A stretch of DNA of 47,117 bases from JAYEJW01 sp034716535. GTDB taxonomy: Bacteria > Pseudomonadota > Gammaproteobacteria > Chromatiales > Chromatiaceae. Positions 1 to 7,517 of the stretch are shown here, one piece after another. The number at the start of each line of letters is the position of its first letter. Position 1 is the stretch's first letter. The DNA is taken from assembly GCA_034716535.1 (NCBI GenBank), contig JAYEJW010000695.1:1-47117 (forward strand), written 5' to 3'. The position numbers were made by a program, and so were the translations under genes. The notes beneath the pieces were generated by a model, which saw only the letters and a list, made by a program, of their open reading frames with translations, searched no databases and was not told the origin of the DNA.

Positions 1-30
1 AAAAAGCAGTGCTGATCGTTATAAAACTCG

Positions 31-59
31 TTCGTGTCCATTAGTGTGTATTCGTGGTT
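31..59. repeat. Direct repeat, copy A, downstream of the GxxExxY gene
   Basis: A 29-bp sequence made of roughly three degenerate 10-bp units beginning ttcgtgt, ttagtgt and ttcgtgg. It matches copy B at 423-451 in the same orientation with 4 mismatches (25/29). It lies just past the stop codon of the GxxExxY gene, whose TGA begins at the next base. The AT-leaning composition differs from the GC-rich genes nearby. Confidence 0.85.
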
Positions 60-443
60 TCACAAAACAACCCGCCTCCATTCCACATTGGCACGCTTGA
101 AATTTAAGATCAGCCCAAGTTGCAGGCCAGTAATCTTCAAGTAGTTCAACATTTGTCCGACTTCATGCTTCGTTATGTTTTCGATAGTTTTGGTATCCAC
201 CACAATTCTGTCGAAACAGATCAAGTCAGGCACATATTCTCCGACTTTGACTGACTTATACCGCACGTCAAACCTTGGTTGCTGACTGAACTGAATGCCT
301 TGCAGTCCAAACTCCACGGTCAATGCATTCTCATAAGGCTTTTCGAGTAAACCATGTCCCAAGACATTCAAAACCTCCATTGCACAGCCAACAACACGAT
401 GAGCTTCCTCTTTCAACAATAATTCGTGTCTATTGGTGTCCAT
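60..443 (-). CDS. GxxExxY protein
   Basis: A 127-residue protein carrying the family signature G-L-L-E-K-P-Y near residues 31-37, followed by the expected central part with a D-x-K-x-I-E stretch near residues 83-88. The family is small, widespread and of unproven biochemical function; the PD-(D/E)xK-like look of the PDLI...VDTKTIE segment suggests a nuclease-like fold, which is inference. The length is normal for the family and the frame is intact. The start codon and first seven codons (MDTNRHE) are encoded by the complement of repeat copy B, and the stop codon abuts copy A, so the gene fills the space between the two repeats exactly. It lies downstream of the restriction gene on the same strand. 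Base composition is clearly less GC-rich than the neighbours, which suggests acquisition as a unit. Confidence 0.9.
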   Translation of the reverse strand: MDTNRHELLLKEEAHRVVGCAMEVLNVLGHGLLEKPYENALTVEFGLQGIQFSQQPRFDVRYKSVKVGEYVPDLICFDRIVVDTKTIENITKHEVGQMLNYLKITGLQLGLILNFKRANVEWRRVVL

Positions 444-451
444 TCGTGGTT
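423..451. repeat. Direct repeat, copy B, overlapping the GxxExxY start
   Basis: The second copy of the 29-bp repeat, 392 bp from copy A and in the same orientation. Its complement contains the ATG and the first codons of the GxxExxY protein, so part of the repeat is translated. Beyond it lies a truncated DinD-like reading frame. Confidence 0.85.
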
Positions 452-464
452 CGCATTTGGTTGC

Positions 465-599
465 TCAGGCGTAGCGGGTGAGCATGATGTCATCGACTTC
501 GCGCCGGTTACCGGGTCCCAGATCGACCATTTTCCCGACCTCGGCAAAATGGTCCGCAATAAAGGCATTGGTGAGGCTGTGGACGAGATGGCTTTTCAT
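465..599 (-). pseudogene. DinD-like protein, internal fragment
   Basis: An open frame of 44 codons whose ATG overlaps the stop of the restriction gene by 4 nt (ATGA). From residue 15 on it reads I-A-D-H-F-A-E-V-G-K-M-V-D-L-G, then R-E-V-D-D-I-M-L-T-R-Y-A, then TGA. This follows the middle of the DNA damage-inducible protein D (DinD) family, where the block DHF...MV.G...R...DI.LSRYACYL is conserved. The N-terminal part of DinD is absent. The fragment ends exactly where the conserved Cys after RYA should stand, 13 bp before repeat copy B. No continuation of DinD is visible beyond the GxxExxY unit. I read it as a remnant, possibly still translated by coupling to the upstream gene. Family assignment comes from remembered motifs only. 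Confidence 0.55.
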
Positions 600-3500
600 G
601 TAGCGGGATCCGTTACCGCGTCGATGAGCTTGTTGAGCTCCGCCTCCACCTTGTCCTTGAAGTCCATCTGCATCTCGTACACGTCCGTGAGCTCGGCGAA
701 CGCCCAGCGTCCGTAGTGGCCGTTGCTGTTCACGCCGGGCACCCAGTAGGTCTCCATGGTGGATTTCTTGTCCTTGGCGTCTTCTCCCCGGTAGCCCTTG
801 ATCTCGACCACGAGGTGCAGCGGGTCCTCGTGCCCATCATCCACCAGCACGATGAAATCCGGGATGTACCTGCGCACCTCCGAGCCGTAGCGGTAGGGCA
901 CTTCCAGGCCGAGGTTGTGGTTCTTGACGTAGGCATTGACCCGCTCGTGGGCTTCGGCGACACGGCAGAATTCGGCCTCCCAGTCGCTGTCGAGAATCAC
1001 CCAGTTGAGGTGACAGCGGTCTGCTGCGGTCTCCCAGCGGTCGGTCTTGGAGGTGTTGAAGTTGACGTGGATGCTAGAGCCCGTCGGGTTGTAGCTGTCG
1101 AGCATCGCTTTGATCGGCCGCTCGCCGACGAATGCCTGGGTGATGCCTGCGGTAATACGGTTGCAGGCCATGTCCGCCAGCTCCTGGTACATCAACTGAG
1201 CGGGGTAAGTGCCGCCCTTGCAGACCAGACAGTTGTCGAGCCATTGTCTGGTGATGCGCTTGAGCTGCCCGAACAGGTGCAGCTTGGGCTCTTCGCCGGG
1301 ATCGCGCCACTTGGTGTACAGCAGCCGCTTGGTCAGGTGCATGATCAAGGTGGATCGGCGCATGTCCGCCAGGTGCTCCAGGCTGAGATCGACGCCCTCC
1401 CCGATGATGCCCTGGTTCTTGGTAATCGAGGGTCCGACCAGGTCGGGCGTCAACACCAGAACCGAGTCGTCGTTGAATTCGGCGGTCAAACGTTCTTCCG
1501 GGAGCTCCACCCGGTAGCCCACGACACGGGGGAAGCGGATCTCCAGGTGATCCCTTTCCGGGCGCACGGCCTTGACCTGGATGGTCTCGCGCGGCGGCTG
1601 CGGCGGAGCCACCACGGGCTTGGCCGTGAAGTCGAAGGGGATGCCCAGGATGTCCGCGTACTCGACGTTGAACAGCCCTTCTTCGTTCAAGTCGTAGGAC
1701 TGCCGCCGCAATGCTCGCCCGATGACCTGTTCACACAAGAGTTGCGTGCCGAAGGCGCGCACGCCGAGCACATGCGTCACGGTATTGGCGTCCCAGCCTT
1801 CGGTGAGCATCGACACCGAGACGACGCAGCGGATCGACTCGCCGAGACGTTCGGCCTTGCCGACCGTATTCATGACCTCCCGCAGCAGGTCCTGATCGGT
1901 GATCTTGTCCGCCTGACGACGATCGCCCGTGCGCTCGATGATCTCGCGGCGAAACCGGTCGATCTCATCAAAGGCCATGGATCGGAAGTTCTTGTCCAGG
2001 GCATCGCCGGATTCGAGCTGCTCGCTATCGATCAACAGGGTGCGGGGGCGGGCGAGCTGGTTGCCATGCTCGTCGAAGTTGCGGAACCGCGACAAGCGCC
2101 CATTCTCCAGCGTCGTGGAGCCGTCCTCGTTCTCCCGATGGAAGCCGGAGATGTAGTCGTAGACCAGCTTGCTTGTGGAGGTGTTGTTGCAGACGACGAT
2201 GAAGCAGGGCGGAATGTGGATGCCGTTGTCCTGCCAGAGAGTAAAGGTCTTCTCGTAGTGGCCGTAGAGGGCCTCCAGCGCCGTCTGCAGCTCGACAGGC
2301 AGGCTGAGCGGGTCGAGCGTCTTGGCCTTGCCCCGGCCCTTTTTCGGCATTCGCTTGCGGATGTGCTCCCAGAGGTTGCGGAACTTGGGCATCTCTTCGC
2401 CCGGAATGTTGTCGGCAACCGGCACGCGCGGCAACTTGACGATCCCGCACTCGATGGCATCCATCAGAGAGAAGTCGCTCATAGTCCAGGGGAACAAGGT
2501 CCCCTCCGCGTAGCCGGAACCACGCAGGAAGAAGGGCGTGGCGGACAGGTCCAGGACCCGCGTGAGGCCAAGTTTCCTTTTCACCGCTTCGAGGCCGGAG
2601 ATCCACAAGCGCGCAGCCTCGTTGTTCTTCGCGGCTTCCTGCTTCTCGTCGCCCTTCAGCTCGCCGACATCGCCTTCGCCCGGCTTCTCGCGGTAGCAAT
2701 GGTGCGCCTCGTCATTCAGCACCAGGATGTTCTTCATGCCCATGAGGTCAGGCATGGCCCGCTGGAGCATCTGGCCTTCGGTCTCCAGGGTGTTCAGTGC
2801 TTCCCCGCGACCCTGCAGAAGAGACCGGCCGCCTTTGGAGAGATCCAGGCGCTCACGCAGCTTGAAAGCATGGTAGTTGGTGATGACGATCTTTGCCCGC
2901 TCCAGGTCGGGCAGCATGTCAGTGGGAACGATCTCGCGGCTTGCGTAATAGCTGTCCGGGTCGTTGGGCTGGAGCACCCGCAGGCGGTCACGGATGGTCA
3001 GGCCGGGGGCGACGACGAGAAATCCGCGGGTGAACTTCCTGCTGTTCTGGCGGCGCACGGCGTTGATCGTCTGCCAGGCGATCAGCATGGCGATTACCGT
3101 GGTCTTGCCGGCGCCGGTCGCGAGTTTCAGGGCCAGCCGCTGCAGCTCGGGGTTGGCGTCGTTGTTCGCGTTCGCGAGGTGCTCGGTGAAGACCTTGCCG
3201 GTCTTGCCCGCCTGGGGCGCGACCTCGGTCAGCCAGATGGCGGTCTCGACCGCCTCCACCTGACAGAAGAAGGGCCGGATGCCGTAGAACCTGTGATGCC
3301 GCCAGTGCTGGAGCAGACGTGCAGTCTCGGGCGTGACCTGCCAGTCGTTGGGGCTCTGCAGCTTCCGCCATTGGTCGACGTGGCGACGCAGCTCGTTGAT
3401 GATGGGCGTCGGGTCATACTGCTGTTCTTCCGTCGACAGCCCTGCTTCATCTGCAAAGACCATTTGCCGCTGAGCAGCGGCGCCTTTCTGCTTCTTGGGC

Positions 3501-3646
3501 TTCGGTATCGGTGTGATGAACTCGGCACGGCGGCGGCTTTCGATGATCTTCTGGGTCGGCTGGCCCTGATCGTCGAGCTCCCAGTGCCGTGCGGGATACT
3601 CATAGGGGGAGTTGAGAACCGGGCGTTCGAAGAATCTGTTGTCCAT
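596..3646 (-). CDS. Type III-like restriction enzyme, helicase-nuclease subunit
   Basis: A 1016-residue SF2 helicase-nuclease of the type III restriction R-subunit kind. Visible motifs in order are Walker A L-A-T-G-A-G-K-T-T near residues 175-183, the DEAH box in L-V-L-N-D-E-A-H-H near 310, motif III L-S-A-T-P near 368-372, and motif VI Q-V-I-G-R-A-L-R-R near 638-646. A C-terminal PD-(D/E)xK nuclease is seen as Y-I-P-D-F-I-V-L followed by V-V-E-I-K-G-Y near 935-960. All motors and nuclease residues look intact, so this is not an obvious pseudogene. Type III systems need a methyltransferase (Mod) partner for modification and target recognition. None lies on either side: upstream is a 579-bp gene-free stretch and downstream a DinD fragment and the GxxExxY unit. 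The start is the only ATG before the conserved N-terminus. Confidence 0.88.
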   Translation of the reverse strand: MDNRFFERPVLNSPYEYPARHWELDDQGQPTQKIIESRRRAEFITPIPKPKKQKGAAAQRQMVFADEAGLSTEEQQYDPTPIINELRRHVDQWRKLQSPNDWQVTPETARLLQHWRHHRFYGIRPFFCQVEAVETAIWLTEVAPQAGKTGKVFTEHLANANNDANPELQRLALKLATGAGKTTVIAMLIAWQTINAVRRQNSRKFTRGFLVVAPGLTIRDRLRVLQPNDPDSYYASREIVPTDMLPDLERAKIVITNYHAFKLRERLDLSKGGRSLLQGRGEALNTLETEGQMLQRAMPDLMGMKNILVLNDEAHHCYREKPGEGDVGELKGDEKQEAAKNNEAARLWISGLEAVKRKLGLTRVLDLSATPFFLRGSGYAEGTLFPWTMSDFSLMDAIECGIVKLPRVPVADNIPGEEMPKFRNLWEHIRKRMPKKGRGKAKTLDPLSLPVELQTALEALYGHYEKTFTLWQDNGIHIPPCFIVVCNNTSTSKLVYDYISGFHRENEDGSTTLENGRLSRFRNFDEHGNQLARPRTLLIDSEQLESGDALDKNFRSMAFDEIDRFRREIIERTGDRRQADKITDQDLLREVMNTVGKAERLGESIRCVVSVSMLTEGWDANTVTHVLGVRAFGTQLLCEQVIGRALRRQSYDLNEEGLFNVEYADILGIPFDFTAKPVVAPPQPPRETIQVKAVRPERDHLEIRFPRVVGYRVELPEERLTAEFNDDSVLVLTPDLVGPSITKNQGIIGEGVDLSLEHLADMRRSTLIMHLTKRLLYTKWRDPGEEPKLHLFGQLKRITRQWLDNCLVCKGGTYPAQLMYQELADMACNRITAGITQAFVGERPIKAMLDSYNPTGSSIHVNFNTSKTDRWETAADRCHLNWVILDSDWEAEFCRVAEAHERVNAYVKNHNLGLEVPYRYGSEVRRYIPDFIVLVDDGHEDPLHLVVEIKGYRGEDAKDKKSTMETYWVPGVNSNGHYGRWAFAELTDVYEMQMDFKDKVEAELNKLIDAVTDPAT

Positions 3647-3890
3647 GTTCGCGCTTTCTTCCGTTAGCCGCGCAACCCAATGAAGGTTGGAATCTGTCTC
3701 GCGCAGGAATTTTCGTTAGAAAAACGAAATAGTACTGCGAATCTTTTCGCGTAACTCGATCTGCGAAGCAGCGTTTTATGTCGGCGCGGTGAGCATCGGA
3801 CCTTGAATTGCCAGCTCTCTTCCGCTTAATGATCTCGTGTTTTCCGTCTGGAGATCGGCGTCAAAGCTCAGCCGAACGGTGGAACCGTAC

Positions 3891-4002
3891 GTCGGGTTAG
3901 CGAAGCGTAACCCGAAGTCCACGCGGCAGGCGTCGGGTTACGGCGCGCGCGACCATCGTGCCAAGACACCAGGCCGCTGGGAGCGCGCCTAACCCGACCT
4001 AC
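3891..4002. repeat. REP-like palindromic intergenic repeat
   Basis: The core tcgggtta appears at 3892-3899 and inverted as taacccga at 3908-3915, giving an 8-bp stem with an 8-base loop. A second pair, gtcgggtta followed by a GC tract (3932-3950) against gcgcgcctaacccgac (3983-3998), forms a longer hairpin. The motif gtcgggtta...taacccgac recurs as an intergenic repeat in many bacterial genomes; that is recollection, not a search. Confidence 0.6.
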
Positions 4003-4185
4003 TACCCTCCTGATACATGTGGTCGGCCGGTTCTCCGCGGGTGAACGTCAGGAACACACCAACCTCGCGGCACGCCTGATAGAAATAGACCGTGATCGAC
4101 GAACTTGTGCCGGAAAGCATAGCGCAAGAGGCCGTGGGAGACCTGATGAGATAGCCTCGGCGCCTTGCGCTCTGGTCCGTCGGAG

Positions 4186-4218
4186 AAACCCCCGATGCGC
4201 GACCGCGTTTCGGGGTTT
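4186..4218 (-). terminator. Hairpin downstream of mtkB, possible bidirectional terminator
   Basis: The arms aaacccccga (4186-4195) and tcggggttt (4210-4218) pair with one bulged base. Read on the minus strand, the hairpin starts 8 nt after the mtkB stop and ends with a short T run. The opposite side has a better T-rich tail. Confidence 0.45.
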
Positions 4219-4225
4219 TCTTTCT

Positions 4226-5098
4226 CTAGTCAAACAACACCCGCTGCACCGTTGCCCCGATTTCCGCCGGATTCTCCACCACCTGCACGCCAAGATCCGC
4301 CATCCGTGCCATTTTTGCCTTTGCGGTGTCGTCCTCGCCGGAGATGATGGCCCCTGCGTGGCCCATGCGCCGACCCGGCGGGGCGGACACGCCGGCGATG
4401 TAGGCCACCAGCGGCTTGCTCATATGCTCTTGGGCCCACTTGGCGGCATCCACCTCCTGGGGGCCCCCGATCTCACCGATCAGCAACACGGCATCCGTTT
4501 CCGTATCCTTCTCGAACTGCTCGAGGGCGGTGATGAAATCACAGCCGTTGATGGGATCGCCGCCAATGGACAGTGCAGTGGACTGGCCGAGACCAAGGCC
4601 GTTCATCTGCTCCACCGCCTCGTAGTTGAGCGTGCCGGAGCGGGAAACGACCCCCACTCGGCCGGGCTGGTAGATACGCGATGGCATGATGCCGACCTTG
4701 CATGCGCCGGGGGTGATGATGCCGGCGGTATTGGGACCGATGATCACCGCCTCGTGACCGATCAGGTAGCGCTTCACCCGCATCATGTCCTGAACCGGAA
4801 CGCCGTCGGCGATGACCACGATCACGCGGATGCCGGCGTCGATCGCCTCCATGATGGCGTCTGCCGCGAAGGCCGGAGGCACGAAAATGCCGGATACATC
4901 CGCACCCGTGGCGCCCACCGCCTGCTCCACCGTATGGAACACAGGTAGGTCCAGGTGGGTCATTCCGCCCTTTCCCGGTGTGACACCGGCGACGATGTCG
5001 GTGCCGCCCTTGATCGCCTCCTGGGCATGGAAGGTCGCGTGCTGACCGGTAATGCCCTGGATGATGACCTTCGAGCTCTCGTTGACAAGAATGCTCAT
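4226..5098 (-). CDS. mtkB: Malate-CoA ligase, alpha-like subunit (or SucD)
   Basis: A 290-residue ADP-forming acyl-CoA ligase subunit of the succinyl-CoA synthetase alpha family. It has an N-terminal CoA-binding Rossmann domain (G-I-T-G-Q near residues 15-19, G-G-V/A-T-P-G-K-G-G near 38-46) and the phosphohistidine loop G-R-R-M-G-H-A-G-A near residue 245. It joins free dicarboxylic acid to CoA at ATP cost together with the beta subunit. The stretch L-L-I-G-E-I-G-G-P-Q-E and the unusual M-M-R-V-K-R-Y-L segment match malate thiokinase MtkB of Methylobacterium as I remember it better than E. coli SucD. The neighbour malyl-CoA lyase supports malate as substrate. The start is the ATG that overlaps the mtkA stop by 4 nt; longer upstream starts would run through mtkA. 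SucD remains an alternative. Confidence 0.78.
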   Translation of the reverse strand: MSILVNESSKVIIQGITGQHATFHAQEAIKGGTDIVAGVTPGKGGMTHLDLPVFHTVEQAVGATGADVSGIFVPPAFAADAIMEAIDAGIRVIVVIADGVPVQDMMRVKRYLIGHEAVIIGPNTAGIITPGACKVGIMPSRIYQPGRVGVVSRSGTLNYEAVEQMNGLGLGQSTALSIGGDPINGCDFITALEQFEKDTETDAVLLIGEIGGPQEVDAAKWAQEHMSKPLVAYIAGVSAPPGRRMGHAGAIISGEDDTAKAKMARMADLGVQVVENPAEIGATVQRVLFD

Positions 5099-6270
5099 GC
5101 CGCCGTCGCCTCCGCCAATGTCTTCACCGCCTTTCCGGCGGCATCGTCCAAATTCCGCGCGTCGATGTAGTCCAGGCCGGATTCCTCGAGAATGCGCCGG
5201 CCTGCCTCCACGTTGGTACCCGCGAGGCGAACCACGACCGGCACGGCGATGTGCTGATCGCGAATCGCCTGCACGATGCCAGTTGCGACCCAATCGCACC
5301 GATTGATTCCGGCGAAGATGTTGAGCAGGATGGCCTTGACGTTTGGATCTTCCAGCACGATGCGGAAGGCGTTCGCAATCTTCTCCGGGGACGCCCCGCC
5401 GCCTACATCCAGAAAATTGGCCGGGCGGCCGCCGTGCAGGGCGATGGCGTCCATGGTGGCCATCGCCAGCCCGGCGCCGTTGACGATGCAGCCCACATTG
5501 CCGTCCAGCGCAATGTAGTTGAGCCCGTGGCCGATCGCCTCCACCTCCTTGGGGTCCTCCTCGTCGAAGTCTCTCAGGTCCGCAATGTCCGAACGCCGGT
5601 ACATCGCATTGCCGTCGAAGCTGATCTTCGCGTCCAGGGCCATCAAGCGGGTATTGTCGACCACTGCCAGCGGATTGATCTCCGCCATGAGGGCGTCCTT
5701 GTCGCGAAAGCAGCGGTAGAAGCTTTTCATCAACTTGACCCCTTGGGTCATGAGCTTGCCCGTGAGCCCGATGCGGGCTGCGATCTTACGGCACTGGAAG
5801 TCCAGCAGGCCCACGGCGGGATCCACCGTCTCACGCACGACCTTGTCCGGCTCCGTTCGCGCGACCTCCTCGATGTCCATGCCGCCGGAGGCCGAGGCGA
5901 TGACCGTGATACGTTGCTCGGCCCGGTTCATCAACAAGCCCAGATAGTATTCCTTCGTGATGAGCAGGGCCTCCTCGACCAGTACGCGCTGCACGAGCCG
6001 CCCTTCGGGACCTGTCTGAGGCGTCACCAGATGGGCACCGATGAGCTCGTCAGCCGCCTTCTGCACGCGCTCCAGCGAGTCCACGACCTTGACCCCTCCG
6101 CCCTTGCCGCGGCCGCCGGCGTGGATCTGGGCCTTCACCACCCATCGGTCGCCGCCGATCTCCTCGGCTGCCGCCAACGCATGGGCGTCGGTGTGCACCA
6201 CCCGGCCCTCGGGTACGGGCACGCCGAACTGGCGAAGGAGCTCCTTCGCTTGATACTCGTGAACATTCAC
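5095..6270 (-). CDS. mtkA: Malate-CoA ligase, beta-like subunit (or SucC)
   Basis: A 391-residue ATP-grasp ligase beta subunit that begins M-N-V-H-E-Y-Q-A-K-E-L-L, as the whole SucC/MtkA family does. The ATP-grasp domain contains K-A-Q-I-H-A-G-G-R-G-K, and the C-terminal flavodoxin-like ligase domain follows. The signature N-I-F-A-G-I-N-R-C-D-W-V-A near residues 315-327 is what I recall from malate thiokinase MtkA; SucC usually has N-I-F-G-G-I-x-R-C-D. The start is GTG, preceded by GGAGGA at about 8 nt. It is coupled to mtkB by an ATGA overlap and follows the malyl-CoA lyase gene by 118 bp, so the three genes probably form one unit. Together they interconvert malate, CoA and ATP with acetyl-CoA and glyoxylate. 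Confidence 0.78.
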   Translation of the reverse strand: MNVHEYQAKELLRQFGVPVPEGRVVHTDAHALAAAEEIGGDRWVVKAQIHAGGRGKGGGVKVVDSLERVQKAADELIGAHLVTPQTGPEGRLVQRVLVEEALLITKEYYLGLLMNRAEQRITVIASASGGMDIEEVARTEPDKVVRETVDPAVGLLDFQCRKIAARIGLTGKLMTQGVKLMKSFYRCFRDKDALMAEINPLAVVDNTRLMALDAKISFDGNAMYRRSDIADLRDFDEEDPKEVEAIGHGLNYIALDGNVGCIVNGAGLAMATMDAIALHGGRPANFLDVGGGASPEKIANAFRIVLEDPNVKAILLNIFAGINRCDWVATGIVQAIRDQHIAVPVVVRLAGTNVEAGRRILEESGLDYIDARNLDDAAGKAVKTLAEATAA

Positions 6271-6388
6271 TCTGTGTCCTCCTCACCGCATCCCTTCGGG
6301 TTGCGGGTCATGGTCGTAGATCGGGTCAAACGCAAGGCGCAATGACTCGAGACCGGGATTCGGATCGCATTTCGTAAGCCCACCCCGG

Positions 6389-7357
6389 CTAGGCTCGGCC
6401 CGTTGCTTCGATCTGCTCCACCTTGCCGATCAGTGCCTGCGCCTGGCGGATGGAGGCAGCATCGATCATACGTCCGTCCAACGCCACGGCGCCCCGGCCC
6501 TCGGCGCGGGCCCTCTCCAACTCATCCAGAATGCGCCGCGCGCGCGTCACCTCCTTTCCCCCCGGTGTGAACACCGCGTTCGCCAGATCGATCTGGGACG
6601 GGTGGATCGCCCACTTGCCCTCCCCGCCCAACGCGGCGAAGGCCCGGGCAACCGAGAGATACCCGTCCGGATCCGAAAAGTTGCCGAATGGCCCGTCGAT
6701 AGGCCTAAGCCCGTTCGCACGGCAGGCGACGATCATCCGCGAGATGGCGAAATGCCACTGGTCACCCCAGTGAAAGGCTCGGGCACCGGTCTCGTCCGCG
6801 TCTGTCAGGACACCGTAGTCCGGATTCGCACCGCCCATCTGGGTCGTGCGGGCCTGCACCGACGCCGCGTAATCGGCCACGCCGAACACCATGGCCTCCA
6901 GGCGCTCGGGGCAGGTCTCGGCGATCCGCTCGACATTGGCCATTCCGGCCGCCGTCTCGGTCAACACATGGATGTTGATGGGGCCGTAGCCCTTGGCCGC
7001 TTCGATCTGCTCCAACAGGGTGGCGACGAAGTGAATGTCCGAGGGTTGGCCGACCTTCGGGATGAGAATGGTGTCCAGCTTGTCGCCGGCCTGCTCGACA
7101 ACGTCCACGACGTCCCGATAGCAGTAATGGGTATCCAGCCCGTTGATACGTACCGAAACGGAGCAACCGGTCCAATCGTAGCTGTTGAGCGCATGGATGA
7201 TGTTCTTACGCGCCGCTTCTTTGTCGGCGGGCGCGACGGCATCCTCCAGGTCGAGGAACACCAGATCCGCCCCCAGGGTGGGCGCCTTCTCCAACATTCT
7301 GGGATTGCTCCCCGGTACCGCCAACTCGCTACGGTGCAGCCGGTTCTTTATTGCCAT
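6389..7357 (-). CDS. mcl: L-malyl-CoA lyase
   Basis: A 322-residue member of the HpcH/HpaI-CitE family, which cleaves (S)-malyl-CoA into acetyl-CoA and glyoxylate using Mg2+. The N-terminus R-L-H-R-S-E-L-A-V-P-G-S-N-P, the segment F-L-D-L-E-D-A-V-A-P, the V-F-G-V-A-D-Y-A-A-S block and K-W-A-I-H-P-S-Q-I all match the malyl-CoA lyase branch rather than citrate lyase CitE. The length fits. I chose the ATG at 7357 because GGGAGG stands about 9 nt upstream; an in-frame ATG 18 bp earlier has no Shine-Dalgarno sequence. The flanking mtkAB genes supply malyl-CoA, as in serine-cycle methylotrophs. Other serine-cycle genes are not in the window, so a role in glyoxylate salvage or acetyl-CoA formation is equally possible. 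Confidence 0.87.
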   Translation of the reverse strand: MAIKNRLHRSELAVPGSNPRMLEKAPTLGADLVFLDLEDAVAPADKEAARKNIIHALNSYDWTGCSVSVRINGLDTHYCYRDVVDVVEQAGDKLDTILIPKVGQPSDIHFVATLLEQIEAAKGYGPINIHVLTETAAGMANVERIAETCPERLEAMVFGVADYAASVQARTTQMGGANPDYGVLTDADETGARAFHWGDQWHFAISRMIVACRANGLRPIDGPFGNFSDPDGYLSVARAFAALGGEGKWAIHPSQIDLANAVFTPGGKEVTRARRILDELERARAEGRGAVALDGRMIDAASIRQAQALIGKVEQIEATGRA

Positions 7358-7517
7358 TACGGACGACCTCCCCATGGGCTTGTGGTTGGTGGGACCGGAA
7401 TTTTATCAAGTAAAGGCCATCTCCCGTTGGGGTAAATGACGGCCGCGCCACAGGACCACGATGCCGATACCGAAGCGGACTGGCGTTCCAGCTTCGGGCC
7501 GAAGGCGCGCGCGGGTC

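Larger units (their letters stand above)
3647..4225. other. Gene-free stretch between restriction gene and mtkB
   Basis: No coding region with recognisable content is seen in this 579-bp gap. It contains the upstream region of the restriction gene, a palindromic repeat (3891-4002) and a hairpin after mtkB (4186-4218). The first 150 bp are AT-richer than the genes and may hold the restriction-gene promoter, but I could not settle on a convincing -35/-10 pair. Confidence 0.6.

Noticed and set aside
716..3667. 983-codon open frame on the plus strand
   Set aside because: It is the antisense of the restriction gene, whose motifs are clear; the plus-strand product has no recognisable domain and is an effect of high GC content.
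4226..6270. Plain succinyl-CoA ligase sucCD call
   Set aside because: Not excluded, but the residue signatures and adjacent malyl-CoA lyase favour malate-CoA ligase; kept as the alternative in the entries.
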